Below, piece by piece: positions 21,221 through 35,135 of a stretch of DNA of 64,000 bases. The stretch spans positions 1,971,501 to 2,035,500 of the forward strand of contig JAJKFL010000006.1 of assembly GCA_021186555.1 (NCBI GenBank), given 5' to 3'. How positions within the stretch are numbered: position 1 is the stretch's first letter; each line of letters starts with the position of its first letter. The stretch comes from Reticulitermes speratus. Its lineage: Eukaryota; Arthropoda; Insecta; Blattodea; Rhinotermitidae. A program made the translations under genes and the position numbers. The notes below the pieces were generated by a model, which saw only the letters and a list, made by a program, of their open reading frames with translations, was not told where the DNA came from and did no database searches.

Positions 21221-21533
21221 GAAGAATATGATCTAAAGGTAAAGTTCCCCCTAGAATGGGTCATGAAGGCGCAGAGGTGGAGTAAAGTTATAGCTCTACT
21301 CTTTCTTTAACCCTGGCACTAGATGAGGGTGGGTGGTCAACTCCACGCCCCGGCCGTTTTACCCCCGGGAAAGAGACCCGGTACCCATTGTATAGGAGGC
21401 TGGGTGGGCCCCAGGGCCGGTCTGGACGGCTGCAGAAAATCTCGCCCCCACCGGGATTCGATCCACAGGCCGTCCAGCCCGTAGCGAGTCGCTATACCGA
21501 CTGAGCTATTGCTGCCCACGAAGAATACGATCT
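21221..21533 (-). mobile_element. tRNA-derived SINE, minus strand, same family as 20469-20780
   Basis: Minus-strand copy with A box TAGCTCAGTCGG (one base changed) and a B box near 21460-21475. Target-site duplication GAAGAATAYGATCT at 21221-21234 and 21520-21533 with one mismatch, so it is older than its neighbour. The minus-strand open frame within it (reading GSNSSVGIATRYGLDG) is a translated SINE and not a gene. Confidence 0.92.
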
Positions 21534-22193
21534 TGGTATTCTAAAATACAGTACATGAAGCTTTTTATATGGCCTTCACTGTGCATTTTAATTTCACTGA
21601 ATATTAACCAACAAAAGTATATTCACTATCAAATTTTAATAGTAGTATATAACTTTCCCCGACATATGTTTCGGTCAGTTTTAGACCATCATCAGGGGGT
21701 CCGAACTACATTCACATCACATCCATAAGTTCATTGTGTTACCACAAATTATAGTTCGATGTTTATATAAGTAATCACTGTATAAAGACACTTTCTAAGA
21801 TCACTTATTTAACGTATATTGTGTCATATATAAAAACACTGTATATAAAACTTTGAAGGCTCGTCAATGTTTAAAAGTTAAAATCATTAAACAGGAGAAA
21901 ATAGGAAAACTCCCCCTTAAAATTGTAACTATAATTATAAACGCTGGTCAAGCGCATATACTTACATCATTACACAAACTTCTAAAGAACGCTAATTGAT
22001 AATCCGTGACTGACAGTGAGCAGATCAACAGATCTGCCTGTTGAAATTGGCAACATAAGTTGTGCCATCTATTGTCAGCCCGCCAATGACGCGACGTTTG
22101 CGATTCCCTATGCCAAAAGTCGGTACTAACACAACGCGACAAAAGTGGCGGTACATAAATCGTATGAAAACCAACTACTATTTCAAACTTTCG
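21534..22193. other. Unassigned element carrying a hammerhead-like motif
   Basis: AT-rich sequence with the hammerhead-like motif at 21657-21699 on the minus strand. It ends at about 22193, where block C of the macrosatellite starts abruptly inside its ORF. Possibly the end of a Penelope-like or other retroelement; no reverse transcriptase is visible. Confidence 0.45.
21657..21699 (-). ncRNA. Hammerhead-ribozyme-like motif
   Basis: On the minus strand: CCCC, CTGATGA (21695-21689), T, stem GGTC/GACC with loop TAAAACT, GAAAC (21672-21668), a two-pair stem III, GTC (21663-21661), GGGG closing stem I with the CCCC. This has CUGANGA, GAAA and UH in order with three possible stems. An extra U between CUGAUGA and stem II departs from the canonical core and may weaken or abolish cleavage. 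Confidence 0.5.
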
Positions 22194-22546
22194 TGCTATG
22201 TTGTATTCACCAACAACACACACTTATGTACGTCGTTTATTGACAGTACATTTCGATGTTAACTGCAGTATCATACATACAACAGCGATAGGAAAACTAA
22301 CAGCTGAACAGAGTTATCTATTGGGAATGCATTACAAAGCAACAGATGTAAACAGTCGTGTGGAAGTACAACAATACGCAGCGAATACAACAGTAAGAAA
22401 CACGAAAACAATAGCAGAAAATAATACACTAAACAGCACTGATGATGACGTAATAGTCAGCATGGGAACACACATATCAATGAATGGGACTTAAATACGT
22501 GTAAGTTGTTGGTGAGTTCAATAAAGATTTGCACTGACTGCACAGT
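22194..22546. other. Macrosatellite block C (5' truncated)
   Basis: Matches 36250-36595 and 39110-39450 closely; the anchor GATGATGACGTAATAGTCAG lies at 22441, 36506 and 39357. It carries the last 98 codons of the recurrent 137-codon frame described at 36146-36559. It leads straight into the 20-bp array. Confidence 0.85.
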
Positions 22547-24543
22547 ATAAACAGTATACATACAGTATGCACAGTATACATACAGTATGCACAGTATACA
22601 TAAAGTATGCACAGTATACAGTATACACAGTGTGCACAGTATACAGTATACATACAGTATGCACAGTATACATACAGTATGCACAGTATACATACAGTAT
22701 GCACAGTATACATACAGTATGCACAGTATACATACAGTATGCACAGTATACATACAGTATGCACAGTATACATACAGTATGCACAGTATACATACAGTAT
22801 GCACATTATACATACAGTATGCACAGTATACATACAGTATGCACAGTATACATACAGTATGCACAGTATACATACAGTATGCACAGTATACATACAGTAT
22901 GCACAGTATACATACAGTATGCACAGTATACATACAGTATGCACAGTATACATACAGTATGCACAGTATACATACAGTATGAAGAGTATACATACAGTAT
23001 GCACAGTATACATACAGTATGCACAGTATACATACAGTAAGCACAGTATACATACAGTATGCACAGCATACATACAGTATGCACAGTATACATACAGGAT
23101 ACATACAGTATGCACAGTATACATACAGTATGCACAGTATACATACAGTATGCACAGTATACATACAGTATGCACAGTATACATACAGTATGCACAGTAT
23201 ACATACAGTATGCACAGTATACATACAGTATACACAATATATATACAGTATGCACAGTATACATACAGTATGCACAGTATACATACAGTATGCACAGTAT
23301 ACAGTATGCACAGTATACATACAGTATGCACAGTATACATACAGTATGCACAGTATACATACAGTATACACAATATACATACAGTATGCACAGTATACAT
23401 ACAGTATGCACAGTATACATACAGTATACACAATATACATACAGTATGCACAGTATACATACAGTATGCACAGTATACATACAGTATACACAGTATACAT
23501 ACAGTATGCACAGTATACATACAGTATGCACAGTATACATACAGTATGCACAGTATACATACAGTATGCACAGTATACATACAGTATGCACAGTATACAT
23601 ACAGTATGCACAGTATACATACAGTATGCACAGTATACATACAGTATGCACAGTATACATACAGTATACACAATATACATACAGTATGCACAGTATACAT
23701 TCAGTATGCACAGTATACATACAGTATACACAATATACATACAGTATGCACAGTATACATACAGTATGCACAGTATACATACAGTATACACAGTATACAA
23801 CAGTATGCACAGTATACATAAAGTATGAACAGTATACATACAGTATGCACAGTATACATACAGTATACACAGTATACATACAGTATACACAGTATACATA
23901 CAGTATGAACAGTATACATAAAGTATGCACAGTATACATACAGTATACACAGTATACATACAGTATGCACAGTATACATAAAGTATGCACAGTATACATA
24001 CAGTATGCACAGTATACATAAAGTATGCACAGTATACATACAGTATACACAGTATACATACAGTATGCACAGTATACATAAAGTATGCACAGTATACATA
24101 CAGTATGCACAGTATACATAAAGTATGCACAGTATACATACAGTATGCACAGTATACATACAGTATACACAGTATAAATACAGTATGCACAGTATACATA
24201 CAGTATACACAGTATACATACAGTATGCACAGTATACATAAAGTATGCACAGTATACATAAAGTATACACAGTATACATACAGTATGCACAGTATACATA
24301 AAGTATGCACAGTATACATACAGTATGCACAGTATACATAAAGTATGCACAGTATACATACAGTATACACAGTACACATACAGTATGCACAGTATACATA
24401 AAGTATGCACAGTATACATACAGTATACATACAGTATGCACAGTATACATAAAGTATGCACAGTATACATACAGTATGCACAGTATACATACAGTATACA
24501 CAGTATACATACAGTATGCACAGTATACATACAGTATGCACAG
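22546..24543. repeat. 20-bp minisatellite (about 100 copies)
   Basis: Units of CATACAGTATGCACAGTATA, itself two related half-units sharing ACAGTAT. Variants (ATACACAG, CATAAAG) cluster after about 23800. No stop occurs in most frames on either strand, so frames of up to 732 codons arise; none is a gene. The same repeat fills 36600-37120, 39450-39767 and 40236-42889. Confidence 0.97.
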
Positions 24544-24544
24544 C

Positions 24545-24724
24545 ACTGGACCCCTCACCAACCAGTCCTGTACTCATTTCTGTTAAAGGTGAGACGACCA
24601 AAAGGCCGCATTGCGGCTGCAATAATAAAGTCAATAACAATTGCAATGACTTCATGAGGAATCGAACCCGTGACCTGTATGTTTGTAGCGCAGTGCTTGA
24701 ACCAACTGCGCCACCGCGTGCCCC
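24545..24724 (-). mobile_element. Second tRNA-like SINE family, copy 1
   Basis: On the minus strand the head GGGGCACGCGGTGGCGCAG has an A box (TGGCGCAGTTGG) and a B box (GGGTTCGATTCC, 24669-24658), followed by a body rich in GCCGCAATGCGGCC. It always lies at the same point, at the end of a 20-bp array and before block D, as in 37121-37301 and 42890-43071. So it was present before the macrosatellite multiplied. Confidence 0.82.
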
Positions 24725-25325
24725 GCGGTGTAACTGGAAACCTCCTAATTCTAGAGGCTACCTGTGCCTTGTAAGCCTTTGTAATTACAGGTGCTGCAAT
24801 ATTGGCTTTAAACAATATTGCTGTGTACCTGCATGCCGACGGCGGACTGTTGCAACATTCTGCAGCACAAACTGCCGCATGTGACTTACACAGACAGCTT
24901 CTGTATCGGAGAGTTAACAAGACATAAGATAACGTGCCTTGAGCAAACTTCACCGCTCCTTACTGTCAGTCAGCACAGATTATTGTTATCAGTTATGATT
25001 AGATACACCGTTAGTGCTCAGGTAGTTACGTAAGTGCGTGACATTTAGATTTGTTTTGAACTTAGATACTGTTAAGTGGATACTTGAATGTTATCAGCTA
25101 TATTTAGATACACCGTTAGTGCTCAGGTAGTTACGTAAGTGCATGACATTTAGGTTTCTTTCGATCTAAGAAAGTGTTACGTGCGGACCACGCCCGGCGG
25201 TCAGTCCGACAGTCCGCCCGCCCGTCCTTCCGTGATCTGACTTCGACGACTAAACTTTTTGTTGTATTTTCATGAAGTCCAGTATGGCAGTTATATATGA
25301 AAAGCTGATAGTAAGCGTCCGATTG
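24725..25325. other. Macrosatellite block D
   Basis: Near-identical to 37302-37910 and, over its first part, to 43072-43370. Includes an internal partial duplication (AGATACACCGTTAGTGCTCA near 24999 and 25092) and a GC-rich segment GCGGACCACGCCCGGCGG near 25180. No supported gene. Ends in the first unit of the 121-bp satellite. Confidence 0.82.
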
Positions 25326-28300
25326 GTGAAAATCTGTTCAGTCAGTCACACTTTTATCGTAAGCCGATCCATGCTGCTGTCTGTACATATTACAGCAACA
25401 AAACTACTGTTGTGTCTGCTGAACAGAACAGACAAAACCTCACTGTAAATCTGATCAGTCAGTCAGTCACAGTAATATCGTAAGCCGATCCATGCTGCTG
25501 TCTGTACATATTACAGCAACAAAACTACTGTTGTGTCTGCTGAACACAACAGACAAAACTTCACTGTAAATCTGTTCAGTCAGTCACACTTTTATCGTAA
25601 GCCGATCCATACTGCTGTCTGTACATATTACAGCAAACAAACTACTGTTGTGTCTGCTGAACAGAACAGACAAAACCTCACTGTAAATCTGTTCAGTCAG
25701 TCAGTCACAGTAATATCGTAAGCCGATCCATGCTGCTGTCTGTACATATTACAGCAACAAAACTACTGTTGTGTCTGCTGAACAGAACAGACAAAACCTC
25801 ACTGTAAATCTGTTCAGTCAGTCAGTCACACTTTTACCGTAAGCCGATCCATGCTGCTGTCTGTACATATTACAGCAACAAAACTACTGTTGTGTCTGCT
25901 GAACAGAACAGACAAAACCTCACTGTAAATCTGTTCAGTCAGTCAGTCACAGTAATATCGTAAGCCGATCCATGCTGCTGTCTGTACATATTACAGCAAT
26001 AAAACTACTATTGTGTCTGCTGAACAGAACAGACGGAACTTCACTGTAAATCTGTTCAGTCAGTCAGTCACAGTTATATCGTAAGCCGATCCATGCTGCT
26101 GTCTGTACATATTACAGCAATAAAACTACTGTTGTGTCTGCTGAACAGAACAGACAAAACTTCACTGTAAATCTGTTCAGTCAGTCAGTCACAATTTTTT
26201 CGTAAGCCGATCCATGCTGCTGTCTTGTACATATTACAGCTATAAAACTACTGTTGTGTCTGCTGAACAGAACAGATAGAACTTCACTGTAAATCTGTTC
26301 AGTCAGTCAGTCACAGTTATATCGTAAGCCGATCCATGCTGCTGTCTGTACATATTACAGCAATAAAACTACTGTTGTGTCTGCTCAACAGAACAGACAG
26401 AACTTCACTGTAAATCTGTTCAGTCAGTCAGTCACAGTTATATCGTAAGCCGATCCATGCTGCTGTCTGTACATATTACAGCAATAAAACTACTGTTGTG
26501 TCTGCTGAACAGAACAGATAGAACTTCACTGTAAATCTGTTCAGTCAGTCAGTCACAGTTATATCGTAAGCCGACCCATGCTGCTGTCTGTACATATTAC
26601 AGCAACAAAACTACTGTTGTGTCTGCTGAACAGAACAGACAAAACCTCACTGTAAATCTGTTCAGTCAGTCAGACAGTCACAGTAATATCGTAAGCCGAT
26701 CCATGCTGCTGTCTGTACATATTACAGCAATAAAACTACTATTGTGTCTGCTGAACAGAACAGACGGAACTTCACTGTAAATCTGTTCAGTCAGTCAGTC
26801 ACAGTTATATCGTAAGCCGATCCATGCTGCTGTCTGTACATATTACAGCAATAAAACTACTGTTGTGTCTGCTGAACAGAACAGACAAAACTTCACTGTA
26901 AATCTGTTCAGCCAGTCAGTCACAATTTTATCGTAAGCCGATCCATGCTGCTGTCTGTACATATTACAGCAATAAAACTACTGTTGTGTCTGCTGAACAG
27001 AACAGACAGAACTTCACTGTAAATCTGTTCAGTCAGTCAGTCACAGTTAAATCGTAAGCCGATCCATGCTGCTGTCTGTACATATTACAGCAATAAAACT
27101 ACTGTTGTGTCTGCTCAACAGAACAGACAGAACTTCACTGTAAATCTGTTCAGTCAGTCAGTCACAGTTATATCGTAAGCCGATCCATGCTGCTGTCTGT
27201 ACATATTACAGCAATAAAACTACTGTTGTGTCTGCTGAACAGAACAGACAGAACTTCACTGTAAATCTGTTCAGTCAGTCAGTCACAGTTATATCGTAAG
27301 CCAATCCATGCTGCTGTCTGTACATATTACAGCAATAAAACTACTGTTGTGTCTGCTGAACAGAACAGATAGAACTTCACTGTAAATCTGTTCAGTCAGT
27401 CAGTCACACTTTTATCGTAAGCCGATCCATGCTGCTGTCTGTACATATTACAGCAATAAAACTACTGTTGTGTCTGCTCAACAGAACAGACAGAACTTCA
27501 CTGTAAATCTGTTCAGTCAGTCAGTCACACTTTTATCGTAAGCCGATCCATGCTGCTGTCTGTACATATTACAGCAATAAAACTACTGTTGTGTCTGCTC
27601 AACAGAACAGACAGAACTTCACTGTAAATCTGTTCAGTCAGTCAGTCACACTTTTATCGTAAGCCGATCCATGCTGCTGTCTGTACATATTACAGCAATA
27701 AAACTACTGTTGTGTCTGCTCAACAGAACAGACAGAACTTCAATGTAAATCTGTTCAGTCAGTCAGTCACACTTTTATCGTAAGCCGATCCATGCTGCTG
27801 TCTGTACATATTACAGCAATAAAACTACTGTTGTGTCTGCTCAACAGAACAGACAGAACTTCACTGTAAATCTGTTCAGTCAGTCAGTCACACTTTTACC
27901 GTAAGCCGATCCATGCTGCTGTCTGTACATATTACAGCAATAAAACTACTGTTGTGTCTGCTTAACAGAACAGATAGAACTTCACTGTAAATCTGTTCAG
28001 TCAGTCAGTCACACTTTATCGTAAGCCGATCCATGCTGCTGTCTGTACATATTACTGCAATAAAACTACTGTTGTGTCTGCTGAACAGAACAGATAGAAC
28101 TTCACTGTAAATCTGTTCAGTCAGTCAGTCAGAGTTATATCGTAAGCCGATCCATGCTGCTGTCTGTACATATTACAGCAATAAAATTACTGTTGTGTCT
28201 GCTGAACAGAACAGATAGAACTTCACTGTAAATCTGTTCAGTCAGTCAGTCACAGTTATATCGTAAGCCGATCCATGCTGCTGTCTGTACATATTAAAGC

Positions 28301-31300
28301 AATAAAACTACTGTTGTGTCTGCTGAACAGAACAGATAGAACTTCACTGTAAATCTGTTCAGTCAGTCAGTCACAGTTATATCGTAAGCCGATCCATGCT
28401 GCTGTCTGTACATATTACAGCAATAAAACTACTGTTGTGTCTGCTGAACAGAACAGATAGTACTTCACTGTAAATCTGTTCAGTCAGTCAGTCACAGTTA
28501 TATCGTAAGCCGATCCATGCTGCTGTCTGTACATATTACAGCAATAAAACTACTGTTGTGTCTGCTGAACAGAACAGACAGAACTTCACTGTAAATCTGT
28601 TCAGTCAGTCAGTCACAGTTATATCGTAAGCCAATCCATGCTGCTGTCTGTACATATTACAGCAATAAAACTACTGTTGTGTCTGCTGAACAGAACAGAT
28701 AGAAATTCACTGTAAATCTGTTCAGTCAGTCAGTCAGTCACACTTTTATCGTAAGCCGATCCATGCAGCTGTCTGTACATATTACAGCAATATAACTACT
28801 GTTGTGTCTGCTCAACAGAACAGACAGAACTTCACTGCAAATCTGTTCAGTCAGTCAGTCACACTTTTATCATAAGCCGATCCAAAACTGCTGTCTTACC
28901 CTATTACGCAATAAAACTACTGTTGTGGGCTGCTCAACAAAAAAAACAGAACTTAAATAGTAAAATTTTGTCAGTCAATCACACTTTACCCTAAGCCCAT
29001 CCATTTTGCTGTCTTTTACAATTAAGCAAAAAAAATTTGTGTCTGTCCGAACGACAAAACTTCACTGTAAATCGTTTCAGTCATTCAGTAAAATTTTTCG
29101 TAAAACCGATCCCCTTTCGTTCTGTACATTTACAGCAATAAAAAAACTGTTTGGGCTGCTGAACAGAAAAGATAAACTTCACTGTAAATCTGTTTAAACA
29201 GTCATTCCCCTTTAAATTTAACCGATCCAGCTTTGTACATTACCCAAAAAAATACTTTGGGCCCGCTAACAAAAAATAAACCTTTCCGAAATTTTCAGTC
29301 AGTCAGTCCCCATTTTTATCGTAAGCCCATCCCCGCTGCTGTCTGTACTATACAGCAATAAAACTACTGTTGTTCTGTCACAGAACAGAAGAACTTCACT
29401 GTAAATCTGTTCAGTCGTCGTCACACTTTTACGTAAGCCGATCCATGCTGCGTTTTGTACATATTAAGCAATAAAACTACTGTTGTCTGCTAACAGAAAA
29501 AGACAGAACTTCAATGAAATCTGTTCTCAGTCAGTCAACTTTTACGTAACCGATCCATGCTGCTGTCTGTACATATTACGCAATAAAACTACTGTTGTTG
29601 TCTGCACAAACAGACAAACTTCACTGAAATCTGTTCAGTCAGTCCATCACAAATTTTACGTAAGCCGATCCATGCTGCTGTCTTACATTACAGCAATAAA
29701 TACTGTTGTGTCTGCTGAACAGAACAGAAAACTTCACTGTAAATCTGTTCATCAGTCACCAGTAATTACGTAAGCCATCCATGCTGCTGTCTGTACATAT
29801 TACAGCAATAAAACTACTGTTTTGTCTGCTAACAGAACAGAAGAACTTCACTGTAAATCTGTTCAGTCAGTCAGTCCCCATTATACGTAGCCGATCCATG
29901 CTGCTTCTGTCACAATTACAGCAATAAAACTACTGTTGTGTTCGAACAGACATGCACTTCACTTAAATCTGTTAGTCAGCTCACACATTGTTGTAGCGAT
30001 CATCTCGTATAAATATTTGACTAAAACACAGTGCTCTTAAAAACGTTAATCACTGTAAATCAGTCTTCATCAGTAACCGATTCATGATGCATCTGCTCTA
30101 GAATACATATTACAGTCAAAAAACAACTGCTGGTCACTGACATAATCTGTTCAGTAATCATCGCGTCAGTCAACTTTTATCGTAAGCACCATCGCTGTCT
30201 GTACTATACAGAATAAACTATGTTCAACAACAGCAGCTAACAAATCATGATTCAGTAAACGTTCATACGTACCGTCATGATGCGTCTGACATTATTTACA
30301 GCAATAAAACACTGTTGGTCTGCTGAACAGAACAGATAGAACTTCCAAATGTAATCGTTCAGTCACACATTACTCAACTTACGACGATCCATGCTGTGTC
30401 AGCAAAATATGTTGTCTCTAACAACAGAAGAACTTCACTGTAATCGTATCAGTCAGTCACATTTATCGTAAGCTCATCTCTGTGTACTATACGCATAAAC
30501 TATGTTGTCTGCTAAAACAGAGAATCACTAATCGTTCAGTCCGTCAATTATCGTAAGCCGACATGTGCTGTCTGAATAACAGCATAAAAACTGTTGTGTG
30601 ACAGACACAAACTTCATGTAATTGTTCATCAGTCAGACATTATCGTAGCCTCATTGCTGTCTGTACTATTAAGCAATAAACGTTCTGCTACAAAAGACAA
30701 CTTCATGTATCTGTTCATCAGTCAGTCCACTTACTAAGCCGATCCATGCTGCGTCTGTATTACGATAAAACGGTCGCTAAACAAAACTTCACTGTAATCT
30801 GTCAGCAGTCATCACTTATGTAGCATCATGCTGCTGACAATTACCAAAAATACTGTGTTTGTACAGACAGAAACTACGTAATCTGTTTCATCATCAGTTA
30901 CGAAGCCACCATGTCTGTCTGATTACAGCAATAATATGTGCACAAGAAACTTCACTGAATTCATCATCATCACTTTAGCCGATCCAGTGGTCTGTAATTT
31001 ACGCAAAACTACTGTTGTGTCTGTAACGAACAAAACTTCATGTAAACTGTTACGTCAGTCCATTATCGTAAGCGTCCATGTGCGTCTGTATATTCGCAAT
31101 AAAACTGTGGTGCTAACAGAACAAAACTTCATGAATCTGTTCAGCAGTCGTCACAGTTAATCTAACCATCCATGCGCCCGTAAGCCGATCCATGCTGCTG
31201 TCTGTACATATTACAGCAATAAAACTACTGTTGTGTCTGCTGAACAGAACAGATAGAACTTCACTGTAAATCTGTTCAGTCAGTCAGTCACAGTTATATC

Positions 31301-34300
31301 GTAAGCCGATCCATGCTGCTGTCTGTACATATTACAGCAATAAAACTACTGTTGTGTCTGCTGAACAGAACAGATAGAACTTCACTGTAAATCTGTTCAG
31401 TCAGTCAGTCACAGTTATATCGTAAGCCGATCCATGCTGCTGTCTGTACATATTACAGCAATAAAACTACTGTTGTGTCTGCTGAACAGAACAGACAGAA
31501 CTTCACTGTAAATCTGTTCAGTCAGTCAGTCACATTTATCGTAAGCCGATCCATGCTGCTGTCTGTACATATTACAGCAATAAAACTACTGTTGTGTCTG
31601 CTGAACAGAACAGATAGAACTTCACTGTAAATCTGTTCAGTCAGTCAGTCACAGTTATATCGTAAGCCGATCCATGCTGCTGTCTGTACATATTACAGCA
31701 ATAAAACTACTGTTGTGTCTGCTGAACAGAACAGACAAACTTCACTGTAAATCTGTTCAGTCAGTCAGTCACAGTTATATCGTAAGCCAATCCATGCTGC
31801 TGTCTGTACATATTACAGCAATAAAACTACTGTTGTGTCTGCTGAACAGAACAGATCAGAACTTCACTGTAAATCTGTTCAGTCACAGTCAGTCACACTT
31901 TTATCGTAAGCCGATCCATGCGCTGTCTGTACATATTACAGCATATAAACTACTGTTGTGTCTGCTCAACAGAACAGACAGAACTTCACTGTAAATCTGT
32001 TCAGTCAGTCAGTCACACTTTTATCGTAAGCCGATCCATGCTGCTGTCTGTACATATTACAGCAATAAAACTACTGTTGTGTCTGCTCAACAGAACAGAC
32101 AGAACTTCACTGTAAATCTGTTCAGTCAGTCAGTCACATTTTATCGTAAGCCGATCCATGCTGCTGTCTGTACATATTACAGCAATAAAACTTACTGTTG
32201 TGTCTGCTCAACAGAACAGACAGAACTTCACTGTAAATCTGTTCAGTCAGTCAGTCACAGTTTTATCGTAAGCCGATCCATGCTGCTGTCTGTACATATT
32301 ACAGCAATAAAACTACTGTTGTGTCTGCTGAACAGAACAGACAAACTCACTGTAAATCTGTTCAGTCAGTCAGTCACAGTAATATCGTAAGCCGATCCAT
32401 GCTGCTGTCTGTACATATTACAGCAATAAAACTACTATTGTTGTCTGCTGAACAGAACAGACTAACTTCACTGTAAATCTGTTCAGTCAGTCAGTCACAG
32501 TTTTCGTAAGCCGATCCATGCTGCTGTCTGTACATATTACAGCAATAAAACTACTGTTGTGTCTGCTGAACAAACAGACAAAACTTCACTGTAAATCTGT
32601 TCAGCAGTCAGTCACAATTTTATCGTAAGCCGATCCATGCTGCTGTCTGTACATATTACAGCAATAAAACTACTGTTGTGTCTGCTGAACAGAACAGACA
32701 GAACTTCACTGTAAATCTGTTCAGTCAGTCAGTCACAGTTATATCGTAAGCCGATCCATGCTGCTGTCTGTACATATTACAGCAATAAAACTACTGTTGT
32801 GTCTGCTCAACAGAACAGACATAACTTCACTGTAAATCTGTTCAGTCAGTCAGTCACAGTTTTATCGTAAGCCGATCCATGCTGCTGTCTGTACATATTA
32901 CAGCAATAAAACTACTGTTGTGTCTGCTGAACAGAACAGATAGAACTTCACTGTAAATCTGTTCAGTCAGTCAGTCACAGTTATATCGTAAGCCGATCCA
33001 TGCTGCTGTCTGTACATATTACAGCAATAAAACTACTGTTGTGTCTGCTGAACAGAACAGATAGAACTTCACTGTAAATCTGTTCAGTCAGTCAGTCCAC
33101 ATTTATCGTAAGCCGATCCATGCTGCTGTCTGTACATATTACATGCAATAAAACTACTGTTGTGTCTGCTGAACAGAACAGATAGAACTTCACTGTAAAT
33201 CTGTTCAGTCAGTCAGTCACATTATATCGTAAGCCGATCCATGCTGCTGTCTGTACATATTACAGCAATAAAACTACTGTTGTGTCTGCTGAACAGAACA
33301 GATAGAACTTCACTGTAAATCTGTTCAGTCAGTCAGTCACAGTTATATCGTAAGCCGATCCATGCTGCTGTCTGTACATATTACAGCAATTAAAACTACT
33401 GTTGTGTCTGCTGAACAGAACAGATAGAACTTCACTGTAAATCTGTTCAGTCAGTCAGTCACAGTTATATCGTAAGCCGATCCATGCTGCTGTCTGTACA
33501 TATTACAGCAATAAAACTACTGTTGTGTCTGCTGAACAGAACAGATAGAACTTCACTGTAAATCTGTTCAGTCAGTCAGTCACAGTTATATCGTAAGCCG
33601 ATCCATGCTGCTGTCTGTACATATTACAGCAATAAAACTACTGTTGTGTCTGCTGAACAGAACAGACAGAACTTCACTGTAAATCTGTTCAGTCAGTCAG
33701 TCACACATTTACCGTAAGCCGATCCATGCTGCTGTCTGTACATATTACAGCAACAAAACTACTGTTGTGTCTGCTCAACAGAACAGACAGAACTTCACTG
33801 TAAATCTGTTCAGTCAGTCAGTCACACTTTTACCGTAAGCCGATCCATGCTGCTGTCTGTACATATTATAGCAATAAAACTACTGTTGTGTCTGCTGAAC
33901 AGAACAGACAGAACTTCACTGTAAATCTGTTCAGTCAGTCAGTCACACATTTACCGTAATCCGATCCATGCTGCTGTCTGTACATATTACAGCAATAAAA
34001 CTACTGTTGTGTCTGCTGAACAGAACAGACAAAACTTCACTGTAAATCTGTTCAGTCAGTCAGTCAGTCACACATTTACCGTAAGCCGATCCATGCTGCT
34101 GTCTGTACATATTACAGCAATAAAACTACTGTTGTGTCTGCTGAACAGAACAGACAAAACTTCACTGTAAATCTGTTCATTCAGTCAGTCAGTCAGTCAC
34201 ACATTTACCGTAAGCCGATCCATGCTGCTGTCTGTACATAATACAGCAACAAAACTACTGTTGTGTCTGCTGAACAGAACAGATAGAACTTCACTGTAAA

Positions 34301-35135
34301 TCTGTTCAGTCAGTCAGTCACAGTTATATCGTAAGCCGATCCATGCTGCTGTCTGTACATATTACAGCAATAAAACTACTGTTGTGTCTGCTGAACAGAA
34401 CAGATAGAACTTCACTGTAAATCTGTTCAGTCAGTCAGTCACAGTTATATCGTAAGCCGATCCATGCTGCTGTCTGTACATATTATAGCAACAAAACTAC
34501 TGTTGTGTCTGCTGAACAGAACAGACAGAACTTCACTGTAAATCTGTTCAGTCAGTCAGTCACACTTTTATCGTAAGCCGATCCATGCTGCTGTCTGTAC
34601 ATATTACAGCAACAAAACTACTGTTCTGTCTGCTCAACAGAACAGACAGAACTTCACTGTAAATCTGTTCAGTCAGTCAGTCACACTTTTATCGTAAGCC
34701 GATCCATGCTGCTGTCTGTACATATTACAGCAATAAAACTACTGTTGTGTCTGCTCAACAGAACAGACAGAACTTCACTGTAAATCTGTTCAGTCAGTCA
34801 CTCACAGTTATAATGTTAAGCTGATCCATGCTGCTGTCTGTACATATTATAGCAATAAAACTACTGTTGTGTCTGCTGAACAGAACAGACAGAACTTCAC
34901 TGTAAATCTGTTCAGTCAGTCAGTCAGTCACACTTTTATCGTAAGCCGATCCATGCTGCTGTCTGTACATATTACAGCAACAAAACTACTGTTCTGTCTG
35001 CTCAACAGAACAGACAGAACTTCACTGTAAATCTGTTCAGTCAGTCAGTCAGTCACACATTTACCATAAGCCGATCCATGCTGCTGTCTGTACATATTAC
35101 AACAACAAAACTACTGTTGTGTCTGCTCAACAGAA
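25325..35135. repeat. 121-bp satellite array (about 80 copies)
   Basis: Same unit as 1-980. Variants differ in CACAGTTATATCG or CACACTTTTATCG after the GTCA run and in CAACAAAA or CAATAAAA. Neighbouring units share variants, so copies spread locally. 28880-31175 is heavily eroded (see separate entry). Open frames inside are satellite translations. Confidence 0.96.
28880..31175. other. Eroded stretch of the 121-bp array, probable sequence errors
   Basis: The same units recur, but with dense single-base and short deletions and homopolymer changes, then return abruptly to clean units at about 31175. Erosion grows to a maximum around 30000-31100. Natural decay would give mostly substitutions; here deletions dominate, as in unpolished long-read consensus. 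Confidence 0.7.

Noticed and set aside
21337..21519. Short minus-strand frame reading GSNSSVGIATRYGLDG
   Set aside because: It lies wholly inside a tRNA-derived SINE; similar database proteins are, I believe, mis-annotated SINE translations.
22457..24655. Minus-strand frame of 732 codons rich in Cys, Tyr, Ile and Val
   Set aside because: Translation of the 20-bp minisatellite running into block C and the SINE; not a protein.
24650..24724. True tRNA gene
   Set aside because: A and B boxes are present, but the body continues as a SINE and three copies occur at identical places in a macrosatellite. No clean acceptor stem was found.
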